From Cubamyces lactineus (lineage: Eukaryota; Basidiomycota; Agaricomycetes; Polyporales; Polyporaceae): 64,000 nucleotides of DNA. The notes beneath the pieces are model-generated. The model ran no database searches. It saw nothing but the letters and a program-made list of their open reading frames with translations, and was not told the DNA's origin. Every line of letters starts with the position of its first letter. Position 1 is the first letter of the stretch. Made by a program: the position numbers and the translations under genes. The stretch lies in NCBI GenBank assembly GCA_022376465.1, contig JACDTU010000002.1, positions 2,666,001 through 2,730,000 of the forward strand, given 5' to 3'. This document shows, piece by piece, positions 34,918 through 44,437 of the stretch.

Positions 34918-35755
34918 GTCCCGGCGCTTGCGCAATCGACGGAGAGCGACCAGTACCACCACCACCACCTCCCTTGTCAGTGTTTTGTCTGTTGTACGCC
35001 TACGATGTGCGTAATGACTAACCGTCTTCCTGTTCCAGGGCATCCTTTGTACATATACAAACATAATTAACATTTCTTGTAGTATCAAGTTCGTGCCAAT
35101 ATCCAGGGCCTGGTGCCACCGACGGAACCCCACGAAGCAAAGCCGTCTCGAAGGCCAGCTCGTTCAGTATGTATAGGCTGTTCACACTTCTCCAAGACGC
35201 GCCCACAATCTGATTACTTCTGTAGTAAATTCTGTTCGTGTTTTGTTGACAATATCGGCCCGTCCCCACGCTCCTTTGCGCTCAGCCTACCACGACTCAA
35301 GACGGCCGTTTAGAAGGCCAAAACCATGAGATCGCCTTATTGTGCCTGTAGCAAGCATCGCATCAAGACGGCATGAAGGTTCATCTAGCATCCCCGTGAA
35401 GTCGCCACACGCGGACGTGGGAAATTCTCTGGTATTGTCACGCGTGCATCCATCCCTCGCTCCATCTCCTAATGCAAGACCGCTCTCGAGCTCCACAATC
35501 GCACTGCCCGCGCGGAACACATTTTCGGTGATGTACAGCCTGTTTCCTCTCCCTCTGAGAGCTTCGACTTGAGCCCCGCCATTGCCTCGTAGAGCTGCAA
35601 CACTCTCCACTTCCCACAGGCTCCTCAGTCCCTCGCGCGCACCCCGGGCCTCTCCGACACCCCCGCGTCACGAAGCCATTCAAAGTTCCTTGAGTGTCAG
35701 TGCAACGCGTTGCACTCACCCGCGTGCAGGCTGAACGAGCGCGGGACACGATATT
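34918..35755. other. Non-coding or decayed stretch inside the transposon
   Basis: About 840 bp between the transposase stop and the TPR-like fragment. Open frames on both strands are short and Ser/Arg-rich. It contains a 21-bp CCACCA/CCTCC run near 34955. No recognisable protein. Confidence 0.4.
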
Positions 35756-36990
35756 TTGACCGGCCCAGTCTCAGGTGCTCCGCCACCATTCAAGCGGCCT
35801 CGAAACGACCACGTCACAAATCGTAGCCTTAGACGCTACTTTAGCTTCTCGGTGAGTGCTCACAGCCATCGCGTCTGGTTTGCCAGGTATCGTCACACGA
35901 AGCACGCGGAGCTCACACAACTTCAGGCCGCTCATGACTCTCTGGCACAAACCCATGCGTCCACCGAAAGCACACTGAAGGCCCTTCAATCCGCGCGTAA
36001 CGTCCAGTCTCATCAGCTCACACAAGCATTGACGCGCATCCAGGACCTCAAGGGCCAGCTTGGCTACGTACTCGAGCGAAGCAGCAGGGCTACGGCGTCT
36101 GATCACGCTGATGGAGGATCGTGGGGCGCAGCGAGCAGAGGAGGCGGAGAAGAGGGTTGAGGAGCTTCAGGCCATGCTGGATAGGGTTGACCGTGGTAAG
36201 TTCCCTATTCCAAGTTTCGCCGGATCCCTTGGTGCACCCGCGACCCCAGCACGCAGTATCTCTATCCCCATGCGCAACGGAACCCCTTCCGACATCCTCA
36301 CGCAAGGTATGCTTGGCCTCAGCCCAACTTCGGCTATAGCAAGGCGCGCGCAAAGAGGCAAAAAGTCTTTCACGGAGGTCTACTCGGACTACATCAAGCT
36401 CAAGGAAGACTCTGCTAGGAAGTATGCTGAGTACGACCATTTGGACAAGACGCTGACCGCTTTACTTGCGCGAATCGAAGAACGGGTACGTGAAACTGAT
36501 AGTCTATATCCTAATCATCGCTTTACAAGAATTATAGGCACCCATCCTGTCGCAACAACACACCGAGTCTGAGCGACTGCAGTCTGAAGCTTCCCAATCG
36601 AATTCCCAGCTTACCCGGGCCCTTTTCGAGCGTGACGCGCTCGCTCCTGCAGCAGAAGAAACCGCGCAGAAGCTAATCAAGAGTACCCGCGAGAACGAGC
36701 TTCTGAAGCAACTCGAGGATCTCGGTGGTCACCACGACCTCTCAATACCGTCCGACGAGGAGCTCGAGAATGACGAGTCCACACGCCCTGCCGAGAACAT
36801 TGAGGCCGCCATCACGAACAACCTCGTTCTCCTCCGCTCAATACCACAGCTCCAGGGATGGAATGCACAGCTCCTGACCGCGGTGAGCTTGTCTACGCAT
36901 CACAACATTCTAGTTTTTTTCTGACATTGTACGCAGGACGACCGCATCGATCTGGCAGAGAGAAAGTCTCTGAAGGACGACATCATCCTG
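35756..36990 (+). pseudogene. Frameshifted fragment of a TPR/Mlp1-type nuclear-pore coiled-coil protein
   Basis: Coiled-coil sequence reads KHAELTQLQAAHDSLAQTHA, then STLKALQSARNVQSHQLTQA and LTRIQDLKGQL. At 36061-36062 the homologous frame jumps by one base and continues as ATYSSEAAGLRRLITLMEDR, EAEKRVEELQAMLDRVDRGK, SDILTQGMLGLSPTSAIARR and GKKSFTEVYSDYIKLKEDSA. After a normal small intron (about 36486-36538) it reads APILSQQHTESERLQSEASQ, IPSDEELENDESTRPAENIE and AAITNNLVLLRSIPQLQ. The signature S-D-E-E-L-E...I-T-N-N-L-V-L-x-R-S-I-P-x-L-Q is that of TPR/Mlp1, the nuclear basket scaffold. Only a central piece of a protein normally of about 1,900 residues is present, with a frameshift and what looks like a small deletion before the second signature. 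It is best read as a captured, decayed gene piece. Similarity is lost after about 36990. Confidence 0.72.
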
Positions 36991-37026
36991 CTGCAAGCCG
37001 CCCTCACCCTTGGCTCGAAACGATGC

Positions 37027-37746
37027 GTGCGAGTACAAGTGCGTTCGCTGCCTACTGGTACATGCACGTCAAGTCTGGTCCATGCCCAGAAGGTCGCGGC
37101 ATACCCCGCGAAGGGGGTACGTGGTCGATCAGATTCTCGACTTGAAATGCTGACGCATAGACCGTACATACCGCAGGCAACTGATGCTGGACAAAAAGGA
37201 AGCGAATCAATACAGCGTGGTCGGCACGTTCAAAAACGGGTCCTCACCGCTCTCCGGATGCCACGTAATGACCCCCACCGACAACACACGAATACCAGCC
37301 GTCTGGTCACCAGTTCACTAGTGCTTTCTTCCTGGGACATCAAAATCGATAAGGGCGGCAGTACCCATTGTCATGAGGCGCTCCGAACATTGACCGCGTG
37401 GGCGCGGGGCTCTTCGGGAAGTATGTCTGGTATAGTGGTAATACAAATCATCTATACTTCGATCCGGCTCGGTCATGACGATCCATCCCACAGGAGTCAT
37501 TTCCGCCTGCTGCGGATATCTGTAGAGCATTGGAGAGTCGCCTGTGATGCTAACTTCTTACTTCTGAAGTCTCCCATGACCGCTTGGCAACGGCGCGTTC
37601 TGAACGACCAGCAAAGCACGAAGACGCAACGCGTAAGTTATCATACATTGCAAGCTGATATCGGTCTGATGATCAAGGACAGCGCCGTGGTATCGCGCCC
37701 GTGTGTAACAGGCCGACTTGCGGTTCTACGGTTCCGTCGACGGTGA
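37027..37746 (+). other. Long open frame of unknown origin inside the transposon
   Basis: A 239-codon frame without stops, starting MRVQVRSLPTGTCTSSLVHA and ending GRLAVLRFRRR. It is Arg/Ser-rich without domain features. In another frame the segment 37175-37320 reads QLMLDKKEANQYSVVGTFKN, which looks as protein-like. It may be decayed sequence continuing from the TPR fragment or another captured piece. I do not call it a gene. Confidence 0.25.
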
Positions 37747-37890
37747 TATAAGGGGCTTCGAGTCATCGAGTCCGTCATCTCCCAGCCCCGTCTGTTCCAT
37801 ACAAATTGCTCATTTCCCTCGTCTGCGCACAGGTAGGTCTTGATACTTTAATCACTAGTGCTGTGTCGCCATTCAAGGATATTGCGCAGC

Positions 37891-40209
37891 ATGCCGGCTC
37901 CCAATCAGCGGGAGAGATATGAGCGTATCAACATTGATCTTGACGACGACGACGACGACGACGAGTACGACGACGAGGAAGAAGACTTCGACGACAAGGT
38001 GGAAGACGACGAGTATGAGGTGAGCTCCTTGTACGGGGCGCAACGTCAGGACGTTCCACCAAGCGCATTCCTCGCCGTGACGAGCGCGAATGCAAATCGC
38101 GCTGGCACGAGCACGAGCATGGCTGGCAGTGGCGCGAGCACGCGCACAGCTGGTGATAGTGCTTCTGGCGCCGTCGACTTTAGGAAGGTCAGTTGATTGT
38201 CCCGTCGCGCACCACACCGCACACGTCTAACGCGATCGTTGTAGGAAGTACACAACCTCCAAGAATTCACCCGGAAACAGGCGGACAAGATCAACGAGCT
38301 CCAGAGTATCATCGACGCACTGACGGAGGAGCGGCGACGGCCCCGGAAGAAGAGCAAAAAACCGAAGAAGGGCAATGCCTCCTTGAGTGAGCAGGACGAG
38401 GATGACACGTCTGTTGACTCCGGTATCAAGGGCCTGCAGATTCATATCAGAAGATGCGCGCGGCGATTCACGTACGTTCATCGAGCCTGGCCTCTCCCGG
38501 ATGGGGCTTGGGAGTATACCGAGCGCCCTCAGATCGACCCCCTCGACTACAGCCAGCGGTACCCTGAAGACCCGACAAAGCAAGCTCCCGCGTTGGACCA
38601 AGCTTGTGCCGCTGAACTATGGGACTACGCGACAGTCATCATACGTCCCCATATCAACAGCACAATTTTCCGGCCTATAGTAAGTTGCTAATACCTTCTG
38701 AGCCATCATAACTGACGACGCTTTCAGTTCGACAAAATTATCGGGGATCAGAAGAGCAAGATCATCTCCTCCGCGCGAGACATGCGCGCGGAAATCTTTG
38801 CTGGTATCACTAAAATAGATAGGCTCATATTCTCCGCACCTGAACCGCTCAAGGCGATCGCGACCGACCCGGTCTGTGTACTTCTCTGCTCGGCGACTGA
38901 GGGGCCTTACCCATCCATCGTATATACGCCCGGGAAGGTGGGGCTCAAGCACCTCTTCAAGACGCCCGCCGTTGCAAACGTACGTTATATCGCTCGTGCT
39001 GATGTTGTCCTAGAGGTGTTTACGCTGCCAACAGATGATACGACTCATGCTTTTCGGCAAAGGCTCCCTGAGAGACAGGGAAAAGGTGCCGGATAAGAAG
39101 ACCTATGGCATGACGCTCGCTGTCAAGACGCTCAGCTGCCACATGATTGCATTCGCAGCAGTGTGTGTCAGTACGCATTCTCACCTGACGTTCGAGAGCG
39201 ACGTTGACCTCCCCTACAGGTTGTACACCTATTGAACGGGGACGGAGAGTTGGACCTCGTTGGCGAGCCTTCTGGGTATCCGTACCAGAAGCATTATGAA
39301 GAGCACATGAAGTATCTAATCCGCGCCTGGCATACCCCTCGCGTCAAGGCCATACGGGAGTACCTCGAGGATGAAGTTTTCCGGAACGTCTGGAAGAAAT
39401 CTGACAAAGTTGGCGATACCACTCCGCCCTCGTACCCACTTCAACCCACCGCCGAAGATCTACTCGAGCTTGAAGATCCAAACTCTTCCGATTCCGATGC
39501 CGGCCTCCCGACCACTGACACCGGCGCGACCGCCGCACTGACCCGCGAGGCGACCGACCTCACGCACTCGGCTTCCCTGACATCTGTACTGCCTGCACCG
39601 GGCGCGCCTCCTAACGTGCGCATTTCCATAGTCCATGCCACGCCCGCGGCGCCTGCGCTCTCTACCACCGTTCCTGGTGGGCGCCCGACACCATCTGCCT
39701 CCGCTCCTCTTCACCCCACCACGAGCAGAAGGCCCACGCCGATTGCTTCTGCTCCTCCAAGCTCTGCTGCAAGTAGGCGACCGATGCCTATTGCATCTGA
39801 CCCACCGCGTAGCGTGGACGGCCCGTTGGTACCTCAGGAACTGGCAACAACGTCTGACGTCAACTTGCCCATCACTCCCGCGTTGGCCAGCATCACGATC
39901 GAAGACCCGCAGCAGCCGGCCGCTCGAGTGCGGAAGGTCCAACCACGTCCGCGTAGGGTCGTGGACCCGGATCCGGCGGAGGAGGTGCAGCCTCAGACCG
40001 TCGAGGAGGCAGCACAACCGGCACCTCCCCCTCTCGCCGTCCCCAAGAAAGTGCGGGGAGGACGCAAGGCGAAGGCTGGTACGACTCTTCAGGATACTGG
40101 TGGCGCCGCGGTAGAGGCTGGTGCTTCGAGCCCAGTGGTGAGTGTTGAGCAAAACCCCCAAGCCCCTCGTCGTGCGAGCACACGCACGAAGAAGGCGGTA
40201 GGGAAGTAA
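37891..40209 (+). CDS. Transposon cargo gene: Agaricomycete protein of unknown function with acidic N-terminus
   Basis: Starts at the ATG at 37891 (MPAPNQRERYERINIDLDDD), followed by a block of about 45 residues almost entirely Asp/Glu. Exon 2 is a short coiled coil and basic patch (EVHNLQEFTRKQADKINELQ, EERRRPRKKSKKPKKG). A globular region spans several exons: FDKIIGDQKSKIISSARDMR, EAIFAG-type helices and PVCVLLCSATEGPYPSIVYT. It continues HLFKTPAVAN-MIRLMLFGKG, SLRDREKVPDKKTYGMTLAV, KTLSCHMIAFAAVC and LLNGDGELDLVGEPSGYPYQ-KHYEEHMKYLI. The C-terminal 250 residues are Pro/Ala/Ser-rich and end RRASTRTKKAVGK. The core (helix, L-F-G-x-x-S-L, Y-G-x-x-x...T-x-x-x-I-A-x-A-A) resembles a large family of hypothetical proteins in mushroom-forming fungi; no function is known to me. 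No disabling mutation was seen in the joined exons. The join at about 38968-39033 uses a CAACAG acceptor. Confidence 0.65.
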
Positions 40210-40572
40210 TCGTTGCTAGGTGTGTTGCCAACTCTGATGCGCTCGATGTTCTATTGACTTTGTACATCACAGATGCGGGTTGTCGGACGTTTGACATCGA
40301 TGTCGATATCTCAAAAGGAGCGTTTCTTTCTCATGTATTCAGTTCTTGTGTCTGTACTAGTATCCATGCCCCCCCTCCTCGCTCCTCTGTTCCTCTTGTA
40401 CCTGCTTACCATGACTGACATGGACGTTTCCTTCTCACACGACTGCCCCAAATCATACGAATCTCATGTTCTGTACGGTTTCTCCTTGACAAGTGTGGTA
40501 CGGTAGTATCTCAGCCATGTATGTTTGCGTTTGAAGAAGTGATATATTCTATGGACATAACATGAATACAAA
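40210..40572. other. 3' flank of the cargo gene
   Basis: About 360 bp with no recognised feature; presumed 3' UTR and transposon interior. Confidence 0.4.
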
Positions 40573-40644
40573 GCAACAGTGGTGTAGTGGTTTTACCCCC
40601 CGGGGAGTCTCTAAGCGCCATCGCGAGGTCCGGGGTTCGAATCC
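40573..40644 (+). repeat. tRNA-like sequence with Pol III A and B boxes (SINE head or tRNA relic)
   Basis: TGGTGTAGTGG at 40580-40590 fits an A box. GGTTCGAATCC at 40634-40644 is a perfect B box, 54 bp downstream as in a tRNA gene. Only the outer four acceptor pairs (GCAA with TTGC), two T-stem pairs and two D-stem pairs form, so it is not a working tRNA. It looks like a tRNA-derived SINE head or relic. Confidence 0.55.
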
Positions 40645-40680
40645 AAAGGTTTGCACAATTATAATTGACGCCGGAGCCAC

Positions 40681-40795
40681 AGTAAGTACTGAATGACCTC
40701 TAAGAACGACTAGCTGATAATAAGTAATGTATAACAGACACGTAAGTAGAGACCAGTAAGTAAGATAAACAGACCGGGCTTCTCAGTAAGTAAGG
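40681..40795 (+). repeat. Dispersed GTAAGTA short repeats
   Basis: Five or six imperfect copies of AGTAAGTA/GTAAGTAG in 115 bp, between the tRNA-like sequence and the right subterminal zone. They could be a SINE-type 3' tail or part of the transposon subterminal repeats. Confidence 0.45.
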
Positions 40796-40879
40796 TGACT
40801 AACAAAGATGAGCAGGATAAATCAGCAGACGCTTGACTGTGCCGGGTGCCGAGACCTGCTCGGCCTCGCCTTTTTCTGC

Positions 40880-41175
40880 AGATCACTGTAGCACCATCTC
40901 GATGATCAATCTGGGCTCGCGAGGGTCCGCCTACCTCGCGAGCCGACTGGCGAGACTCGTAAGCACTCAAGAGCCGCAAGCGGCATCCGGAGGGATCAGT
41001 GACCTGCTGAGAAGGGATCAGTCTCTCGTTGATCTCAGGCCCTCCGGAGGACGTCAGGCGTTGATCTCAGGTGCTCGGGAGGGCCTCCCGAGGGCCTCCC
41101 GAAGAATTGGGTTGCCCTCTCGATCAGATCTTGCCCTCAGGCCCTCAGAACGCCTCCCGAGGCCTCGGGAGATCC
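40880..41175 (-). repeat. Right subterminal repeat zone
   Basis: GC-rich stretch with many CCCTCC/GCCCTC and CCTCCCGAGG words, two CTCGCGAG palindromes and ATCTCGATGATCAATC near its inner end. On the minus strand these read as the GAGGGC cores seen in the left zone (for example TTCTGAGGGCCTGAGGGC). Confidence 0.6.
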
Positions 41176-41179
41176 GTGA

Positions 41180-41192
41180 GAAATTTCCGACA
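41180..41192 (-). repeat. Right terminal inverted repeat (inferred)
   Basis: Reverse complement reads TGTCGGAAATTTC, matching the left end with one mismatch. Confidence 0.6.
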
Positions 41193-42379
41193 GAACATGT
41201 AGTATATAGACATACTACGGTAACGTTCCACTAGGGGTGGTGTGTAGCAACCATCTCTCAGGGGGGCAGCAGTATATGTGAACGCGTCAGATAGCACCAG
41301 CTACAGATATGTACGGCCAGTCCTGGTAGACTAAGTAGTAGACTTAGAGGCTCTGAGTTCTGAGGCTCAAGCGCTCAAGCTCGGTGAACGACGTAGACGC
41401 CCCATGCCACGTGGCCTGTATATGCATCCTCAAGGTCAAAACAGACCAGTACCATTTGCGTCTCTTGTATCTGCGGTCTGCAATTACTCAAATATGCATT
41501 GTCACTTTGGGCATCCGAATCTGGCCTGACGGATATCAATATACTCACATCCCAGCCAAGCGACGCCGGCACGCAATCACCACGGTAATCCAATGGCCAC
41601 TAATGTATGAGAGCATAGCGATCACATTCTGTGTTCGTTCCGACTCAGGCTAGCCATCTGTATCAACACAGTCAGTGAAGACATACGCGACCTGTAGTAC
41701 GTGGCCGACAAGTCTGCCAGTATGTTGCGTAATTGACCACTACTCCGGGCTCAAAGATAGCGTCGGTTAGCTTCCAGCCTAGCACCCCGCACCTAAACAC
41801 AATCGAGGGCCACGGGGCGAGTTTGCATCGCGTATTCAGAGTGAACGAGGTGTGACCCGGAAAGAATTGTACTAACGCCCCCGTACGCCTCATGCTCGAG
41901 AATTACTAAACCTCTGGAACCTGCTTTGAATTTGACTTCCTCTATGGGAGGTCGCGGTAGGCTCGGGGCGATGGGTCATGGGTGCGTTCCCCTTTCATAT
42001 ACTGTATCTCTTTTACTTGTCCCAGGAACTGATCCCAAGTAATGTTAGGTTCGTTAAGCACTCGTGCTACACGAGACAAGCATCCGTCGCATATAATTAG
42101 TGTGCATCAATTATTGCGAGCCTTAATCGCTCGCCCGGCGCTGACGTACTACGGCATCCGTACGTTTGCTCACGAACGTGCTCCTCAATGCCTCTGCCCA
42201 TTCGTCCCGTTACAAAAACCGGCAAGACCGCGTATTACACAAACGAACAGGTTCCTGGCTATCCGCACATGGAAAGGTCTGTCAACAATCTCGACGGTCG
42301 CGACGTATAAAACGGGTCATCAAGGCAGCATCCGTTTTGCTACTCTGGCCCCCAACTCCTGGACAGTCCTACCGCCGCT
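41193..42379. other. Intergenic region right of the transposon
   Basis: About 1.2 kb between the inferred transposon end and the SurE-like gene. Open frames are short and unlike known proteins. The region next to 42380 should be the SurE promoter. Confidence 0.4.
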
Positions 42380-43935
42380 ATGTGGACGTTTATTGCATCT
42401 CTTCTGGCTCTGTTGTCGTCCTCAATGGCACTGAATGTGATATTGACGAATGACGATAGCTGGGCTTCCGCTAACATTCGGTATGTAGCACGTACTACCC
42501 ATTGGTGTCCACCGAGCTGAAACGCCGCGTCCACAGCGCCGCCTATGACGCTCTCAAAGCCGATGGGCACGATGTTCTCCTAGTTGGGTGAGCATACTTA
42601 CTGCTTTGTCCGTGAGGCTTATTACTGACCCACCCTTAGACCCGCTGTTCAGCAATCTGGCAAGGGCGGCACCTTTGTTCTGCCCACATCCAACATCACC
42701 GCGCCCGGTGGAGAGTTTGAGACTGTTGCCGTCGGCGCGCCATACTTCGGACACGATGTCAAGAACCCGGACCTTTGTAAGCAGTGCGAGCCTGGAGAGG
42801 ACTGGGCGCGGTCATATGGTACTCAATATTCTTGTCACAGTCTATTTCAACGGTACACCTGCGGCTGCGGTGAGGATCTGCGTTGCCGATTCCGTTCCAG
42901 CTTATCTGATAAGATGATGCCCTATGATCCAGGTTGTCTTCGGTATTGACATCCTCGCTCCCATACACTTCGGCAGCAATCCCATCGACCTGGTCGTTTC
43001 TGGTCCAAACGAAGGCCAAAACAATGGGCCATTTGTGTTCACACTCAGCGGTACTGTAGGCGCTACCTATACTGCTGTCGAACGTGGGGTGAGGTCATGA
43101 ATGTGTCACACGAAGCCTGGGATCTCACAACTGTCTCAAATTGACAGATACCCGCCGTGGCGTTCTCGGCTGGCAATAGTACTCACCGTTCTTATACCAC
43201 TAACACTGGCGATGCGAGTGATCCTGCCAACCTGGCGGCAAAAGTACGCACCGTTTTGCTGTCTTTGTGCCGTTTTGATCATGACCTGACGGTAATCTAT
43301 GAAGGTCGTCGTGAACATCGTGCGCGCTCTGTCCAACAACGTGAATGTGTCGCAGGAACGCCTTCTGCCCCTAGGCGTTGGAATGAGGTATATAGTCATT
43401 CGTTGTATATCAAGCTCGAGTGCGCTCTAATCGATGAACTTTCTAGCGTCAATATACCGACCTTCGGTCCGGGCATAAACTGCACGAACGTACGTCCGAC
43501 TAGCTCAAGCTTCTGCCATGAAATCGCTTACCGTTAAGGCCTTTCAGCCACCCTCCACCTTTACCCGCCTTACAGGAGGCGCGGTGGTGAACCAAATCAC
43601 ATTGGATCCTATCACGGGGCTCCCGATTGCAAACAATCTGTACGTCCCTCCTTTTCTGTGTTAATCACTGCGGCACCGTAGACTCAGCGTCTTCTCAGGG
43701 AGGCTCGAGGAGTCAATGCTAATATCAATGGCGTGCGCGATGACCCGGGTATGTTGCTCTTTACACATAGTGCTCAACTCATACTCACGACAAGTTGATA
43801 GGTGAAACTCCCACGAGTGCAGGGTGCGAGACTGCGGTTAGCATCTTCTCGGTCGACTACGATGCTCCGGAGCGGATCGCCGTACCCATCCAGAGACGTC
43901 TGCGAAAGAACATACGCGCTGACAACTTGGCATAA
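42380..43935 (+). CDS. Secreted SurE-like phosphatase/nucleotidase
   Basis: The start is the ATG at 42380: MWTFIASLLALLSSSMALNV, a signal peptide running into the first strand. The active-site motif VILTNDDSWASANIR carries the paired Asp residues of SurE. An intron leads to AAYDALKADGHDVLLVG, then PAVQQSGKGGTFVLPTSNIT. After further introns come VFGIDILAPIHFGSNPIDLV and VSGPNEGQNNGPFVFTLSGT, the second SurE signature (S-G-P-N-x-G-x-N). The next exons read IPAVAFSAGNSTHRSYTTNT, LTGGAVVNQITLDPITGLPI and CETAVSIFSVDYDAPER, ending at the TAA at 43933-43935. SurE enzymes are divalent-metal phosphatases of nucleoside monophosphates. Fungal secreted forms are usually annotated as acid phosphatases, suggesting phosphate scavenging (inference). 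About nine exons; joins near 42770-42850 and 43400-43550 are approximate. Confidence 0.85.
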
Positions 43936-44086
43936 GAAGGCGCATGTAGGCGATGTCATGTAATACCCTGTTCAGCGGTGTTGGCATGCAATGTTATCCA
44001 AAATACTGGATCTCGATGTTCCGTGGGTGGTCGGGTCAAAAAACAGATGGATCGAGACACATGTCTCAGGCTGATCTCGCCAGCAT

Positions 44087-44187
44087 TACTCCCGCCGGAA
44101 CTCGAACCCGGAACCTTCAGATCGTATGCACGGATTATCTGCACGGGCTATAGGAATCTGATATCATAGCCATTAGACGACGAGAGC
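44087..44187 (-). tRNA. tRNA-Arg (anticodon CCT) with a 28-nt intron
   Basis: The minus strand folds as a complete tRNA. The acceptor stem GCTCTCG pairs with CGGGAGT (two wobbles). The D arm is around TAATGGCTA and the anticodon stem pairs TCAGA with TCTGA. The T stem pairs CCGGG with TCCGG around a TTCGAGT loop. The anticodon loop reads TT-CCT-A, so the anticodon CCT (44152-44154) reads AGG codons. The intron occupies 44123-44150, directly after position 37 as in eukaryotic nuclear tRNAs. The mature length is 73 nt before CCA addition. It lies between the SurE-like gene and PRP38. Confidence 0.85.
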
Positions 44188-44437
44188 ATGAACCGTAAAG
44201 CTTGACGTCATACATCGATTCAGTATTGTCCATAACTGGGCGTGACTCTAATAACGTAGCAGTTTTCGGTGCACGATGCAATGAGAATATGTGTAGCATT
44301 CCGAGCTTGACCGCCCTGGGTTCAGCCTTGCAGTGAGAAGTATTCAGCGATAATTTGAAGTTGCCTATTGCGGAGGCCGTGAAGGGAGTCTTCAGCAACG
44401 CGCGAGGCGACAAACAGCCGCAAACAACGCGTTCGAC
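44188..44437. promoter_or_regulatory. Divergent spacer between tRNA-Arg and PRP38
   Basis: 250 bp between the tRNA 5' end (-) and the PRP38 start (+). It presumably holds the PRP38 promoter. No other feature seen. Confidence 0.4.

Larger units (their letters stand above)
30815..41192 (+). mobile_element. Composite Plavaka-class DNA transposon with captured cargo
   Basis: The inferred ends are a short inverted repeat. The left end reads TGTCGGAAATGTCT and the reverse complement of the right end reads TGTCGGAAATTTCT. They match at 13 of 14 bases and each borders a GC-rich zone of GAGGGC and CTCGCGAG motifs. Inside lie a full-length transposase (31227-34917), a TPR/Mlp1 gene fragment, an open frame of unknown origin, an intact-looking gene of unknown function and a tRNA-like sequence. 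The outer 2 bp (GA) repeats on both sides as a possible target duplication, which could be chance. The transposase family is well supported; the exact ends and the unity of the 10.4-kb unit are inferred. Confidence 0.7.

Noticed and set aside
40573..40644. Functional tRNA gene
   Set aside because: A and B boxes are good, but the D, T and acceptor stems are mostly unpaired; kept only as a tRNA-like repeat.
30782..41200. AACATGT copies near both transposon ends as the target-site duplication
   Set aside because: The left copy lies 26 bp outside the inverted repeat while the right one lies 1 bp outside, so they do not bracket symmetrical ends; probably chance.
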